Shown here piece after piece: positions 23,276 through 36,032 of a stretch of 64,000 bases of DNA. The notes under the pieces are model-generated. The model was given only the letters and a program-made list of their open reading frames with translations, was not told where the DNA came from and did no database searches. The translations under genes were made by a program, and so were the position numbers. This DNA comes from Talpa occidentalis (taxonomy: Eukaryota > Chordata > Mammalia > Eulipotyphla > Talpidae): NCBI RefSeq assembly GCF_014898055.3, contig NW_023604861.1, positions 79,518,399-79,582,398 on the forward strand. Reading direction: 5' to 3'. Positions within the stretch are counted from its first letter, which is position 1. Each line of letters starts with the position of its first letter.

Positions 23276-24870
23276 AAATGATGATTAGATCATCAGGCAA
23301 CAGGAGTGAGGAATATCAAACAGTGCTATCATAGAATATATGGGAAGGGGATCTTTTTCCAAAATCTTTTCCCACTAATTATTGAAATTAAAACAATAAT
23401 ACACTTCAATAGAGGCAAATATTTCCAAAGGCTTGCCTCTCTGTACTGTCTGTTTGCAAATGGCTTGAATTGATGTTAAAGACATATTGTTGCATATGTG
23501 GGGATAGTTCACCAAGTTATTGATAACAACTTTTGGAATATAATCATCAAAGCTACATATGGGAAATTCAAACAATAATTTTGGAACAAAACTATAAATA
23601 AAGATATCAAGATGATCTGGTTTTATATCATATTCCAAACATGATAGATAGCTACAAGTAGAAAAATGTAACTTTTTATGAAGAAAGTGCAGCAAAATTT
23701 CAAAATACCTACAAAAATTTCTACTTTTTGACCCAGTAAATACTCTTGGTAATCAGTTTTAAGCAAACAAACTGAAATGAAGAAAAAGATTTAAGTGCAA
23801 AGCATCATTTAATATGTTATTTGGAGTGACAAAGTCAATTATGGCCTAAGAGGTTTTAATTATATAGGAAAATGCTCACATTAAAATGTAAAATGAGGAA
23901 AGCACAATCCTATCTCTATACAAATCCACAAAAAAAGGAAATAAGTCAGTAAGTTAACAATGATTTTTTTCTGGTTGATGGGAAGACAGGTCATCTTTAT
24001 TATTCTTATTTTTTTCATACTTTCAATGTTTCTATAAAGAACATGCATTGCTTTTAGAATCAGGGAACTAAATAATTAAAAGACTGAAGGGAAAAAAAAA
24101 ACATACTGCAGTTCTATGCAATTCTTCAGTAGAGGAATGTTCAAAGGAAGAATTTTAAGTGAGGTTTCTCTTTGGTCATCCATCTCTATCCATCAAACTG
24201 TCATCTGTGGCCTTATACATCCTTTCTTTGCTCTGAGTCATGTAAAATCATTTGCTTTCCCGACAATGCATCCACTGTGTGGTGCCATCTTTTTTACATT
24301 TACTGATATCCTCATGTGCTGGCCTTGGAGGCTCTGAAAAATCTGTCCCCTGAGCATAGAATGTCTTTTCCAGCAGAGACTTGAGATATGAACCAATCAC
24401 TGGTCAGAGTTTTTACTGGGAAAATGATGCTTTTTTAAAAAAAAAATTGTAGCTCTGACTAAACTCTTGCTCAATTTGACCATTGACAATTATTCTAGTG
24501 TTTTCCTTTTCTTCTTTCTGCCATAGTTACTAGAGAGTCCTTTTCCTTGCCCACATTTGATTTTATGCATAAATGCATAGATGCTGAAATTTGGCCTTAG
24601 GCCTTCAGGCAGCTCCATATGTCAACTTTCTGTTCTGATCCTACATGTAGCTCAGGTAGAATATGTTTTTCAAAATGTGTGTGGCCTGAAGAATAATCAT
24701 GAATTGCTTGGTTTTGCTTTGTTTGCTTGCTTTTTTTATATGCTAATAAGCTTGTGCTATTATACCATAAAATAAAAGGAGATGGTATAAACAACAAAAA
24801 TAAAAACTCAAAGTGTAAGTGAGATTGCAAAGTGGAAAACACAGCTCAAACCTTCAAGGCACTAACAGTC
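23276..24870. other. Unique sequence, no gene recognised
   Basis: Short frames only (longest 106 codons, minus, 23375-23695, no motif seen). No clear repeat. The 24160-24340 stretch has loosely L2-like wording but I cannot support the call. Confidence 0.4.
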
Positions 24871-24872
24871 TA

Positions 24873-25165
24873 CAGTTGTGCTGTCCAAATGGTAGCCACA
24901 AGCAACATCTGAAGGGCAGTTACTTTCATATAGAGATGTGCTATAAGAATAAAACAGATACCAGATTTCGAAGACAAAAAACAAGAATGTGAAAGATCTC
25001 AATAATTCTATTACTTACACATTGAAATGATAGTATAAATATTTTGGTTATATTAAGCTGAATAAAATATTTAAATTAATTTCACATTTTAATTGGCTGT
25101 AGAAAATTTTAAATTTACAAGTATTGATTATATTCTGACTCACATTATATTTCTACATAAATCTT
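24873..25165. mobile_element. hAT-type non-autonomous DNA transposon
   Basis: Left end 'tgctgtccaaatggtagcca' and right end 'actcacattatatttctac' match the ends of a common mammalian hAT family. The AT-rich middle ('gatttcgaagac', 'ttggttatattaagctgaataaaat') follows the same consensus order. Subfamily not given, because I cannot separate the candidates by eye. Confidence 0.65.
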
Positions 25166-27800
25166 CCCTCACATTAAAATTAAATGTCCAGACAAAAAGT
25201 AATATCAGTACCAATAAATAAATCTGAAATGTTAAAATGCATATATAATACATTTATATTTAGCAATAAATACTGGAAATACTATTAGTTTAGAAGAAAA
25301 AGAGGTTACCAGGGGCAAAGTAAGGAAAGACCTGGAACTACGTGTCTGGAAATTCACCATAGTCCTTCAACTTAATGGCCCAATTGACTCTGGTGTTGTT
25401 TGATCTTGGTTCCTCCAGTTATGTTTTAGTCTAATTCCAAACTTTTTAAACATTAATTCAATGTCTTGGACTTCTATTCTACACTATGATGCTGTCTGTC
25501 TGACTCACTTCTAAATTGAAGTGCATATATAAAAAAAATTGAATCACTTCAATGATTTTAAATCACTCTTCAATGTGCAAAGCAATTTAAAATTACTGGA
25601 GTGCTTCCAATTTTTATTAGTCCTTGAATTTGGAAGTGATCTAGGCTTTTCTGGGCATGTGCAATGCACTGTGACTTAAAATTATTGAGCTCTTATGCTC
25701 CCCCCTCCCTTATTTTTAAGAAGCTGATTCCACTTCACAATGGAAACCATCGGGAGGGTATGGCATGAAAATGGTATGAATAACGAAAACACAGGGGAAA
25801 ATAGCTTCCATTTAATAATGAGAACTATACTTTGTAATTAAATAGTGTCTTGCCCAAGGATCTCTAAGTGCTTCATAAACATTAGCTCATTCATCATGAA
25901 GACATCTTACAGGGGAGCATATTTCTAGTGTGGGAGGGCAGTGGTAGGGATGGGTAAAGCCATTTAGATTGGTTTCAAACATTGAATTGGGTAATTTGAA
26001 TTATGTGAGAGCTATCCCCAGGACATTTATTTTTGGTGCTGCTTTTTTTTTTTCTTTTTAGCAAGGAAAAGGAGGTAATGTTGCACTGTCTGATCCACTT
26101 GAAAATGTCATAAAAAAATAACTGGGCAATGCAGAATCTACTAAATAAATTGTTTATCCCAAATAAACTACAGGAGCAAACATAGAGTGATTGGTTGCTA
26201 AATTTAATTATTTTGGCTAAAGTTTGGGAGACAAGACCAATCCACCATTTTTTTCAAGTTAATTCTTTCCTGTTTAACTTATACTTAATTGACCAAACCT
26301 AAAACATTTACATGTAAAATGATTTATCTCAGAATTTTCCAATCATAGACTTTTCCCCTTTTTTTGTAATATGATAAGTTTTAATCAACATAGAGGTTTA
26401 GTAAAATCTTTATTGTAGGAGTAGCTTAATTCAGAACCAAGAATAAAAAATTGTGTTTTTAAATGTAGACTAAGAAACAGTCATCAGCTTGTTCTTCACT
26501 TTTGTGCAACAGACTGTTGAGATTACTACGAGCAGCATGAGCTAGGCACGGAAAACAATAATGGTGAATCTGGGAGGCTGTGTTCAATCTTGTTTATTTG
26601 GAAGTGAAAATTTCAAGTGGGTTTACTACTCTGAAAAGGCTTGATATAATTTCTTCCTCAAGATCTGAGTACTAGTCTCTATCAAATATTACGCACTAAG
26701 ATGAAAAAGTTAATTCACTTAACAGGATATAGTCCATTAGTAATATGTCTGATACAATAAGAAGACTTATCCAGTAGCACTGACAGAGTTCTTGATAAAG
26801 GCTACTTGTTGCATATCTGTTATAAACAAACAATAGACAGCAGGTATTACGGTAGAGAAAAGAAGTTCTTAAGAACCCGTTCTTAAGAAAGACTAGAAGA
26901 AATAAAAATAAGGTCAAATGAAGTGCTCTACATGGAGATGACAGCTAGTTCACAACTGTTTGTCTTAGACCACTGGGAAAACAGAAAAGTCACATTTATG
27001 AAGATAGTGTTAATTTAAAAAATCTGGGCTTGTACTTTCAAATGTATATTGGCAAGGTCCTGTAGAAATCATGGCCATACTCTTGTACCCAATTCATTAA
27101 TAATCAAAGGTGATCTTAAAGCAAAACCTAACAGGAAATATGAGTGTGTTGTTTTTTTTTTTTAATTTAAATCCCATTTGAACAGTATGACCCATAAGCG
27201 GAAATAAAATTTACAGTAATGCTGAGAATTAATAGGAATGAGTCTCTTGTTTAGAAAATGAGCTAATCAATATGCCAAGCTTATTTTTAAAAATGCTTTA
27301 ATTTTTTTTTAAATATAGCATGTCCACTCCAGCTTCCTGTATTTGACTCTGATAATAAAACTTGCAGTATGACTAATGCAGTTTAGCTAAACAAATTAGG
27401 AAACTGCACAGTTTATGCTGAGGAGAAAGTTTCCATCAGCCATTGTGAGGCTCCCTGGCTGGCAGCGAGTAGCTGGTGCCCAGACCAGGCAAGCTAGGCT
27501 TACATCTTGTGATGGAGAAACAGGAAGCAGAAACAGGGCAAAGACAGCAGGAGAGAGAGGGCCATGGTTTCTCCAATTAGAGATGATGAGTAAATTTTAG
27601 AAAAGAGAAGAAAAAAGGAACAGAAATGTATATCCCATCTATAACCATGGGTTACAGAGCTCCTCCAATTTTTTGTTAACAGCAACATAAGCTACATATC
27701 ACATGGAAGGGAACAATGGAAGGAAACCTGGAGGAGCTTGTTATACTGGACTCTCTATTCCCCCTTCCATCCCTCTAATCCTAGGCTTGCATGTTAGGGA
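25166..27800. other. Unique sequence with a faint MIR trace
   Basis: Mostly unclassified. A MIR-like antisense trace is at 25845-25930 ('cttgcccaagga', 'taagtgcttcataaacattagctcat' in part). 27370-27600 is locally GC-rich with two neighbouring palindromes (27381-27392 and 27401-27414). No coding exon can be supported. Confidence 0.4.
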
Positions 27801-27802
27801 TG

Positions 27803-28252
27803 TATTGTAAGTCCAATTGTGTAGTCACACTCCTGTGCCCCAAAAGATGTTGAATTCTTAACTGATAATACCTTCAAAGGTGAGCCTATTTGGAAATAAG
27901 ATCAATGCAAATGCAATTAAAGATAAAATCACATTGGAGTAGACCTTCAATGCAATATGTTGGGATTCTTAAAAGAAGAGGGTGCATGATGCAAAGACAG
28001 ACATGCAGGAAGAATATCAGGTGGCAGCAGATGCAGAGACTGGAGTAATGTAGCAATGAGACAATTGCTAGCCAACACCAAAACGGGAAAAGCAAGGAAG
28101 GATTCTACCCATAGGCTTAGGGGTGTGTGTGGATTATTATCATCTTGATTTTGAAGTTTTAGCTCCATGACTGTGAGGGAGGATGTTTCTGCTATTTTGA
28201 GCCTCACAGTTTGTGGTAATTTGTTACCACAGCCCTAAAAAACTAATACATA
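27803..28252 (+). mobile_element. MLT1-type LTR
   Basis: Ordered matches to the MLT1 (ERVL-MaLR) long terminal repeat: 'ccccaaaagatgttgaattctt', 'gtgagcctatttggaaataag', 'gtgcatgatgcaaagacag', 'gatgcagagactggagt', 'gcaaggaaggattctaccc' and the end 'tttgtggtaatttgttacca' to 'ctaataca'. It is a solo, old, diverged LTR; no internal retroviral region adjoins it. Orientation is sense to the plus strand. Confidence 0.8.
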
Positions 28253-28262
28253 ATATGAGTTG

Positions 28263-28549
28263 AAGAATTTTCTGGGGCCTCCCTAGTGGCACAAGGGGTT
28301 AATAACAGCACTGTGAAGCTATCCACAACCTCTGCAGCATGTGTTCAATCCCCCAGCCAGCCAGAGAGCTACCCACATGGCACAGCAGACCTCTCCTGTC
28401 TCACCCGCTACTCCCCTTAGCAGTAGATCTGCCTGTTCTGTTCCTCACTCTGTCTCTGGTGAATCCTCTCACCACCTGCACCTCTGGCCTGTACCCCAGT
28501 TCTTATATGCATAAATAAATAAATCTTTTTTCAAAAAAGAATTTTCTGG
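28263..28549 (+). mobile_element. tRNA-derived SINE, older subtype
   Basis: Element 28276-28536. The target duplication AAGAATTTTCTGG is perfect at 28263-28275 and 28537-28549. The head is of the older subtype (CCTAGTGGCACAAGGGGTTAA). Body and tail 'gcataaataaataaatc' are standard. It sits just beyond the 3' end of the MLT1 LTR. Confidence 0.9.
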
Positions 28550-28604
28550 AAGTTGCCTAATGTTAGCAAGGCTGAATATGAGTAGCTGCGACTACGCTCC
28601 AAAG

Positions 28605-28745
28605 GTGACCTGAGTTCTAGTTATGATTTTGTTAATCACTAACTCTTCGACACTGGTCAAATCGATTCCCTCCCTCAGCTTCTGTAAAATACCACTTTTA
28701 TTGTCCCTTCAAGTCCTGTTGTTTTATGACTCCATGAGTCACTAA
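28605..28745 (+). repeat. MIR fragment
   Basis: 'cctgagttctagttatgatt', 'ttaatcactaac', 'ggtcaaatcgattccctccc', 'cttctgtaaaataccactt' follow MIR order from the tRNA-derived part to the centre. Diverged and 3' incomplete. Confidence 0.6.
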
Positions 28746-28927
28746 CTGCAATAGATCATGTTTAGGGAGACACAAGACTGGGAGTGGGGAAAATCAGCTT
28801 AAGTTCTTATCTCTGTATCTAGTGGGCAGATTGGAAGTATGAGGAGTGAGGATGGTTGATGTGGCTACTTATTTAACCTCTACTGCACTCTGATTTTTCA
28901 CACATGCTTTTATCGGTCTATCATCTA

Positions 28928-28930
<3 letters not shown>

Positions 28931-28978
<48 letters not shown>
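28931..28978 (+). repeat. (TATC)12 microsatellite
   Basis: Twelve perfect, uninterrupted TATC units. Length and purity make it likely to vary between individuals. The preceding bases 'tctatcatctaatc' are a decayed extension. Confidence 0.95.
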
Positions 28979-28979
28979 A

Positions 28980-29345
28980 CACTGGTTTACAACACTGTAT
29001 ATAATTAAGAGGTACAGGATCCCACCTCCTCAGATATATATCACCACACCACACCCACCACCAAGACACCCAGGGTCTCCACCATAGTCCATTGGGCTCC
29101 TCAACACTTTGTGCTCCACTCTTCTCTCCCTCTCTGGTGGCCTTAAGTTAACAGATAGATTTCTGAGATTTGCTATTAGTTTGGTTTTGTCTGACCCTTT
29201 GTTTTGTTTTTCTATATTTCAGATAAAAGTGAAGCCACTTGATACTTGTATTTCCACTTCTGACATACTTCACCTAGCATTATCCCCACCAGTTCCAGCA
29301 TGTTGTCTAAAATGGCAAGTTTTATCTCATTTCTAGGTCTATGAA
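28980..29345 (-). mobile_element. Old L1 3' end, antisense
   Basis: Starts like an old L1 3' end ('ctggtttacaacactgtat') and goes on through the 3' UTR to the ORF2 end ('ccaccagttccagcatgttg', 'aaaatggcaag', read in the plus strand as the antisense of the codons for 'ATWMEL'). The wording is close to the 3085-3350 host L1, so probably the same old subfamily. It is 5'-truncated. Confidence 0.7.
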
Positions 29346-29768
29346 TGATGTCTGCTCATCCATTCCATCTACCCCATGTCACCAAGCACATGATCTGTAT
29401 TCTATAAATGCTCCCTGATATACCATCATTTCTAATGGCATGGTACTCCTTCTCTCTCTGGAATGACATCTGTTTTCCACAGAGGAAGGAGAAAGTTCCT
29501 ACTAAAGGATGTAAAGAAATATTTCTGAGGTCCATCAGAAAAACTGTGACTACAAAATAAAGATAAATAAAAGTATAATCATAGGGAAAAACTAAAGGTT
29601 CTGTACAAATCACAGAGAATAAATTTTCACTACATTTAATCATAGCCAAAACTTTAATTCTTTAAGAAGAACTTTGTGTTTATCGCCAAAGGCGTTAGGA
29701 ATTTGTATATTCGACGAAATGTTCTGGTACGAAAGAGTAATGTTTCACAGTAACTCATATTTTATTAC

Positions 29769-30095
29769 AAAAAGCTAGAGTACCAGGGCCTCCCTGGTGG
29801 TACAAGGGGTTAAGACGGTTAAGACACAACCTATGAAGCTATCATAACTACCGCAGTATGAGTTCGATCCCCAGCCAGGAGCTATCCACATGGCGCAGCA
29901 GACCTGACTGACTCACACTCCTGACTGCAGCACTCCTGACTTACCTGCTGCTCTCCTCAGTAGTGTATTTCAGTCATTTCTCCTGTTCTGTTCCCCACTC
30001 TGACTATGGTGAATCCTCTTACCTCCGCACCTCTGGCCTGTACCCCAGTTCTTGTATGCATAAATAAATAAATCTTTAAAAAAAAAAGCTAGAGT
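29769..30095 (+). mobile_element. tRNA-derived SINE with internal duplications
   Basis: Element 29786-30082. Target duplication AAAAAGCTAGAGT at 29769-29781 and 30083-30095, with four extra bases between the left copy and the head. The body is longer than usual because of a 9-bp tandem copy (GGTTAAGAC twice near 29809) and a repeated CACTCCTGACT block near 29918-29940. Otherwise the older subtype. Confidence 0.9.
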
Positions 30096-30589
30096 CCCTC
30101 AATAGGTCTTATGTTTCTCAAACTTAATCTACCTTTAATAAATTAATTTATAGCACAGTCATTATTTATTTTGTAACCTTTTCCAGCTTTGCTTAGCTAT
30201 TGTGTATTTTCCCAGTGTCATTTAGTTGTGATTCTGCGTCCTTCAATATGAATCTAGGGAAAAAGTATCTGCTCCCCTTTCACCCTCACACATTTAAACA
30301 GATTCGGTGTTTCCCAGTTACCTTCTGGGTGGAAAAGAAAACCAACTTATGAGCTTGAGTCTGTTTGCTGAGTCAGGGTAAGTTAAAGGCCGTTGGTCTG
30401 GAAAGCTACATTTTGGAAGAAGACATACCTCAAGGTACGGTTTCTGTCAAGATTTCTGGATAATGTTCTAAGGTTTGAGTTTGTGGCTATCCTTACAGTT
30501 TCTTGGAGCAATAGAATAATTGAAATATAATTTAACATCAAACTGTAGAATTAGCAAATTCCAGAAAGGGTGCCAGCCTGTCATTAAGT

Positions 30590-30765
30590 CCAGCTCACCT
30601 GACACTGCTAGATGCATCTTAAATGATTAGTGAAAATCAGCTTCTACTATATTTAGAGGAAGACACTGAGATCTAGAGAGGTTATTATTTGCTCAAGAAC
30701 ATATATAAGTAAACTGATAGACTTGGAATTCTTATCCATATTTTTGATTGCTACATTTCTCCCTT
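30590..30765 (-). repeat. MIR fragment, antisense
   Basis: 'agaggaagacactgagatct', 'agagaggttattatttgctc', 'agacttggaattcttatcc' match the reverse complement of MIR. Diverged. Confidence 0.6.
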
Positions 30766-32802
30766 TTTAATAGTTCCTTTCCATTTAATAAAGATTTTAG
30801 AAATATTTGATATCCTGTTAATGGTTAATGATAAAGGCAATTTTCCCCCAAATATACAAAACTGAGAAATATAATCAATTTCTGGAACTTCTCACTGAAT
30901 AAACAGAAGAATAAATAATTCAGGAAGAGAAAGACCGCTTTTAACTACTAACTACATATTCACTACTAAGTAAGCCTCAACTTTTTAATGTTTCTAAATC
31001 ATTTTCTACATTTCTAAATCATTTCTACATTGTTTTTACATTTGACCCTTTCTTATATTACATTCTAGTAAAATTTCATCCTCCTAAGATTATTACATTT
31101 CAATGAAATACTCTATCCAGGTGATTTAAATCACCCTATGTCTTATGAAATGGAAATGATATTTTATTTCTTGCTGTTTTTCTAATAGCTCACTGAAGCC
31201 CGATATTGGAGAAACCTACCATTGTTTTTGCACTTGATACACATATTTTTTTTAATGGTAATAATAATCACATCTGCTTAAGTTCTTCCTTCTCACCTCT
31301 ACTGAGAAATGTAGGGATATTTTTTTCCTCCTTTGCAATTCTGATGCTGTAACACACTTCAGTAAGGAATGAAAAAAAAAGGTAGAAGTAACTGAATCAT
31401 CTTCAAAACCTATACCTAAATGTAGATAATAGCTATACTGTTCATTTTATATGCCTTAAAAAAAAATAAGTCTACTATTGATATTTTCCCACCTATGTAA
31501 CTTAAACTGTCCATACTACCAAAGTTTTTCTAGAATATGGATGAACATCATCATCATCTTAAAACTATAAAGAAACTATTATTTTATATTTACATTTATT
31601 TTATATTTATATTTTATATTATTTTATTTTTTTCATTTGTTTGTTAAGTGAGAATATGTACATTCGAGGAAAAGTACTCATCAATACCTTTCAGTTACCC
31701 CAAATTTGCATCAATTGTGGTTTCTAGACACATTATTTAGTTAAGTATGTGCAGTTCCCCAATAGTTCTAATACCAATGGTAAAAGGTCCTAGCAAGTCA
31801 GTGCCAGCAAGTGAAACTTGGAAAGAAGAAACTCTTAAAGTTGGGTTGGTAAGAAAATAAGAGACTACGTCTAACCACCCCATGGAAACATTTACCAAGG
31901 GAAAAACACCTTTTAAGAAGTTGCAAAATACATTGTTTTATAGTAGGCATTTTGCTTACATGAAACAACTAAAAGAATAATTGATAATTTTTTACATTAT
32001 CTCACAACCTAGTAACATGCAGTGTAAAGAAAATTTTGTTAATATATTTGGTATATAAAATTTGATAATAGTTTATTAACTAAGAAAATGTTTGAAAAGA
32101 TGCTTGCACTAAAAAAGTATAACTATAACAAGTAATCTGTTTAAGATAATAAAAATCTGAAGAAACTGCAGTAAAAATTTAAGGGATATTGCATAGGAAA
32201 ATCACTCTAACTTTCTAATCAGAGTAAAGTAACATGAGGATTTAACCGCTATCCAGTAATTGATACAGACACACAATCTAGAATACTCAGGAGCTCAGAT
32301 TCATTAAATAATGTTCAAGTTTATCTTTTGCCTTATAGTTGATGTGACTATATTTAAATAAACCATGAATTCTCTCAGAGAGGTCCCATTTCACATGTTC
32401 ACATAGAGAAATCAGGAAAACATACTTTGGAGTGAAAATTATGCATGTCAGGTTTCTTTTCAAAAGCAATTTCTCAAGTGGCAATAAGTTAACTATGGTT
32501 TATTCCTTGGAGAATTTTAGAGGCGTCTTCCTGAATCCCTAAAACAGTAAAGAAATTTAACAATTCATTTTAAAATTACATCAACCCAGTGTTTTTCAGA
32601 TATTGAAATGAGATTTCAATGATTCTTCCATTGTATAATTACTACAAGCAATTGCTCCAGTGCTTTTATACACTACAAGTGGGAATGTATTATAATTATA
32701 ACAATTGAGCTTTCAAGGCTATAAATGCCAATTTTATATTTAAAATAGAATAATGTATTTCTGGTATTGAGTGTGTGGCATTGTTTTTACTGTCCCGGAA
32801 GA
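30766..32802. other. AT-rich unique sequence
   Basis: No gene or dated repeat. Local features: a tandem duplication of about 19 bases near 30991-31027 ('tttctaaatcatttctaca' type) and a TTTTATA-rich block at 31580-31635. Confidence 0.4.
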
Positions 32803-32998
32803 TTTTTTTTTTTTTTATAAATTTTATTTTTATATTCCCCCATACAATTGCAACGCCCCATTCTGACCCCAATCCTTCCCCTCCCGCCCCCCACCCCTAA
32901 AAAGTGTCTCTGGTTCATAGTTTTTTGTTTATTTTGATTTTCACTTTCTTATATTCATTTTCCTGGTCCCTTATTTAAGTTTTCTAGATTCCTGCTAT
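32803..32998 (-). mobile_element. 5'-truncated L1 3' UTR, antisense
   Basis: A T run (32803-32816), then 'ataaattttatttttatatt' and the 3' UTR type with 'ccatacaattgcaacg' and the C-rich 'cctcccgccccccacccct' block. It shares this 3' UTR type with the L1 at 46908. It stops at 'gattcctgctat', so less than 200 bases were inserted. No target duplication found. Confidence 0.8.
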
Positions 32999-32999
32999 T

Positions 33000-34714
33000 T
33001 TATGGGACCAATACATATTCTTTCACTCGCTCTCAAGAATCTGTGTAGTGTGATATTAACTAACCTAATAAAACAAAATGTCGCAAGCTTTTCCTTTAGA
33101 TTCATTGAAAAAGTTTCTTGGATAGAGTAACTTGCTTCAGACCCTGTGCCAGGATCTTAAGCTTAGTTCTTTCACAAATGGCTTATAAACACCAATAGAA
33201 AACTAAAACTGCTGACATTGCCAGCACTCCCAGAAATTATCTTAATTAAGACATACAGTACCAAGAAGGGTTAATTTTATTTGAAAGTAAAAGCTTTCAT
33301 GCCAATAGCAAGAGCACTGTGTGTACATTGCTGGGTCAGCACCATAATTAAGAAAATTGCCTCTAGCATGCTTGTTTGGTAATGCTATTATCATCTTTTT
33401 TTCCCTTTTAACAAGAGTAAACTACTTGGAGATGTCCCCACTTATTCTTCTTACTCCCACTAACCCTGATCTCACCAAGACCATGCTAGTGTAGTACTTA
33501 AATGACTAAATGACTTACTTTATCATCAGTTCACCCTAAAGTCTTTTACATATTTTTCTTGACCTCTAACCCATGGACCATTATTTTGACAACTATCATT
33601 AATGCTGTGTCCTGAGTAATCACACATGGACTAAGATGGATTATAAAATTGCTGAGGAGTTGAAAGAAATGGACACCCACTTTCATCTTCCTCTTGATTA
33701 AATCGAAACCATACAAACTATTGCATACAGAGTATCCTGTGGCAGTGGCATGACATATTAACTGATATTTTAGTGGAATTCTCCATTCAGAAAAAATAAA
33801 ATAAAATAATCCAACTCTGAAACAAATAGACCACGTAAACTAAACATCTAGAACTCTAAAAATTGGATAAATTATGACTATTTGAATATGAAATATTATA
33901 TTCATCTAATATGAATAATTAGATGAATTAATATGTGGTAAGAATTAAATTATGTCACAGTGTTCCATTGAAGAGGAGCCTTAATGGTAAATTTAATAAG
34001 AGAATCCCAATGTCAAGAGACATAAACTAAAATGACATAGTTAGCTACTTAGTTTTGGCATACCTTTTTTAAGCTTAGGCTCTCGTATGAAGGCCATGTT
34101 GGTCTGCTGTGATCATTTTCATGGATCACCATGGTTTGTGGTTGCTCTATAACTGAAAAGTCATTACCAGCTTTGGACCCACATGCTTAATTGCATTCTC
34201 TGTCAGGAAATGAGTATAACTGAATTCAGTGACTTAATTTACACTATAGGAAAGGCCTCTTATAAACAGGGCAATGATAACACCCCAGGACCCCAGAAAG
34301 CTTCAAATGTGATAAAAAAAAGTTGACCTGTATGCTACATGTTGATAAGGTAAAAGTGCTTACCAACTGCAGAGCCTACAGTGGTAAGAATAAAATTGAT
34401 GGGGAAGGATGTATGGTATTGATAAGAAACTGTAGTTAAAATTAGAATATCTGCTTTTACTCAGAAATGTTGTCATGCCATAAAACAAATTAAAAATAAT
34501 TATCTTGGGATTGCGGATAGAAGAAGGAAAACAAAATACCATATACTATAATCAGGGAATGAGATCTGAGGGCCCAACTGCTCCTAAATGAAGTTCTTTA
34601 ACACTTTTAAGTCTATAAATATAATGTCTTCCAATTCCTCCTGTAATTCAAGTATAGACATGAAAATGAATTTTTTATGGATGATTATAGAATCATTGTC
34701 TATAAAGTTCTTTC
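33000..34714. other. Unique sequence, no gene recognised
   Basis: Short frames only. A perfect 10-bp stem with 7-nt loop lies at 33901-33927 (TTCATCTAAT / ATTAGATGAA). Nothing else supported. Confidence 0.4.
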
Positions 34715-34937
34715 AAAACTTACAGATAAGTGATGATGAGTATTTTTTCATGCTATGTATGTCTTCTTTGGAAATGGATGTATTCAGATCTTTTGCCCAT
34801 TTTTTGATTGGGCTATTTATTTTCCTGTGTCAAGTTGTATGAGTTCTTTATAGATCTTGGATAGTAACCCTTTATCAGATGCATAATGTACAAATATTTT
34901 CTCCCTTTTGGTAGGATGTCTTTTTATTTATCGGTTC
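34715..34937 (-). mobile_element. Old L1 ORF2 fragment, antisense
   Basis: 'gtatgtcttctttggaaatg', 'gatcttttgcccattttttg', 'agttctttatagatcttgga' and 'agtaaccctttatcagatg' are the classic antisense reading of the ORF2 region upstream of the C-terminal domain. Both ends are lost; old. Confidence 0.85.
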
Positions 34938-36032
34938 CTATTTCCTAAAATCTTGGAAAATGGGAAAGTTTGCTCTTGAGATAGCATCTAGTTACCTAAT
35001 TATTCTATGTTTCTAAAACATGTCTCTTGGGAAACACTTTAAATGTGAAATACATAAGTTAATTTGAAGTTTACATCTATTCACTGATTTTAAAGAGAAA
35101 ACTGCTAAGCAAGAAAGTGCCAAGAGCACTCCCTCTCCTATTCCCAGTCTTCACCAACAATTATTCAACTAAGAGAGGCATTAGCTAACAATGGACACAC
35201 TTTTTTTTCTGTTCAAGTCAGTAAACTCTCATACTTAGCAAATCTCTCAATCAGAAAAAAAATATTAATGGACAACTTCCATGTTCAGAATTCTGGATCA
35301 TTATTCTGCTAGAGTGTATACTTTTTAGAAACATCCCCTTAAAGAGCCTGCTCTTAATGAAACAAGAGAGAGTAGTTTTGACTCCCTCTCTTTGTTAGAT
35401 GAAGATATGTACAGATATATTAATATGCTTGCTTATCTTTCAGAGGCTACTAATGGAGTTGTTGTTAGCAAAATATAAAATTAAACTTTGTGGTTTGTAA
35501 AACTGAATACTGTTAAAATTCTTGTTGACTTTTTTGGTCTTCCACAACAGCAATTATAGTCTACTCACTGATTTTCTTCTAAACATTCATTCAAACAAGA
35601 AACTTTGATTGAACACTCATATGTACTATAGCTATAGATTTAAGAAAGAAAATGAGTGTTTAGAAAAAGGGGTCTGTAGATATTAGGCACTTTAGGAGAC
35701 CCTTGAAAGAAAAGGTAAACCTACATCAAAAGCTTGAGGATGAACTTCTCAATATATGAATGTTTTCAAAATAATACAGTAAGACCAAGGTAGAAAAGTA
35801 AAGATTTAAGCAAGAAAGTCTTTAAAAAAAGTAAATATACATATTAAAACAATGTTTATCCTTTTAGCTTTTTCACTTTTGCCAAAAAACTCAAAAAAAT
35901 AGAATTTATGAGAAAGATTATTGAAAACTAAAGCATTTTGCCAAGTATAGCATGATGATGATATATTTCCAAAAAATCAGTTAAACCAACAAATTTTTAA
36001 ACTCTTCAGAGGATAAAACTTAAATATTGTCT
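34938..36032. other. Unique sequence, no gene recognised
   Basis: AT-rich, no lasting open frame and no repeat I can support. Confidence 0.4.

Noticed and set aside
27803..28252. Intact endogenous retrovirus
   Set aside because: Only a solo MLT1-type LTR is present; no internal genes or partner LTR in the expected orientation nearby. The copy at 36.0 kb is far away and opposite.
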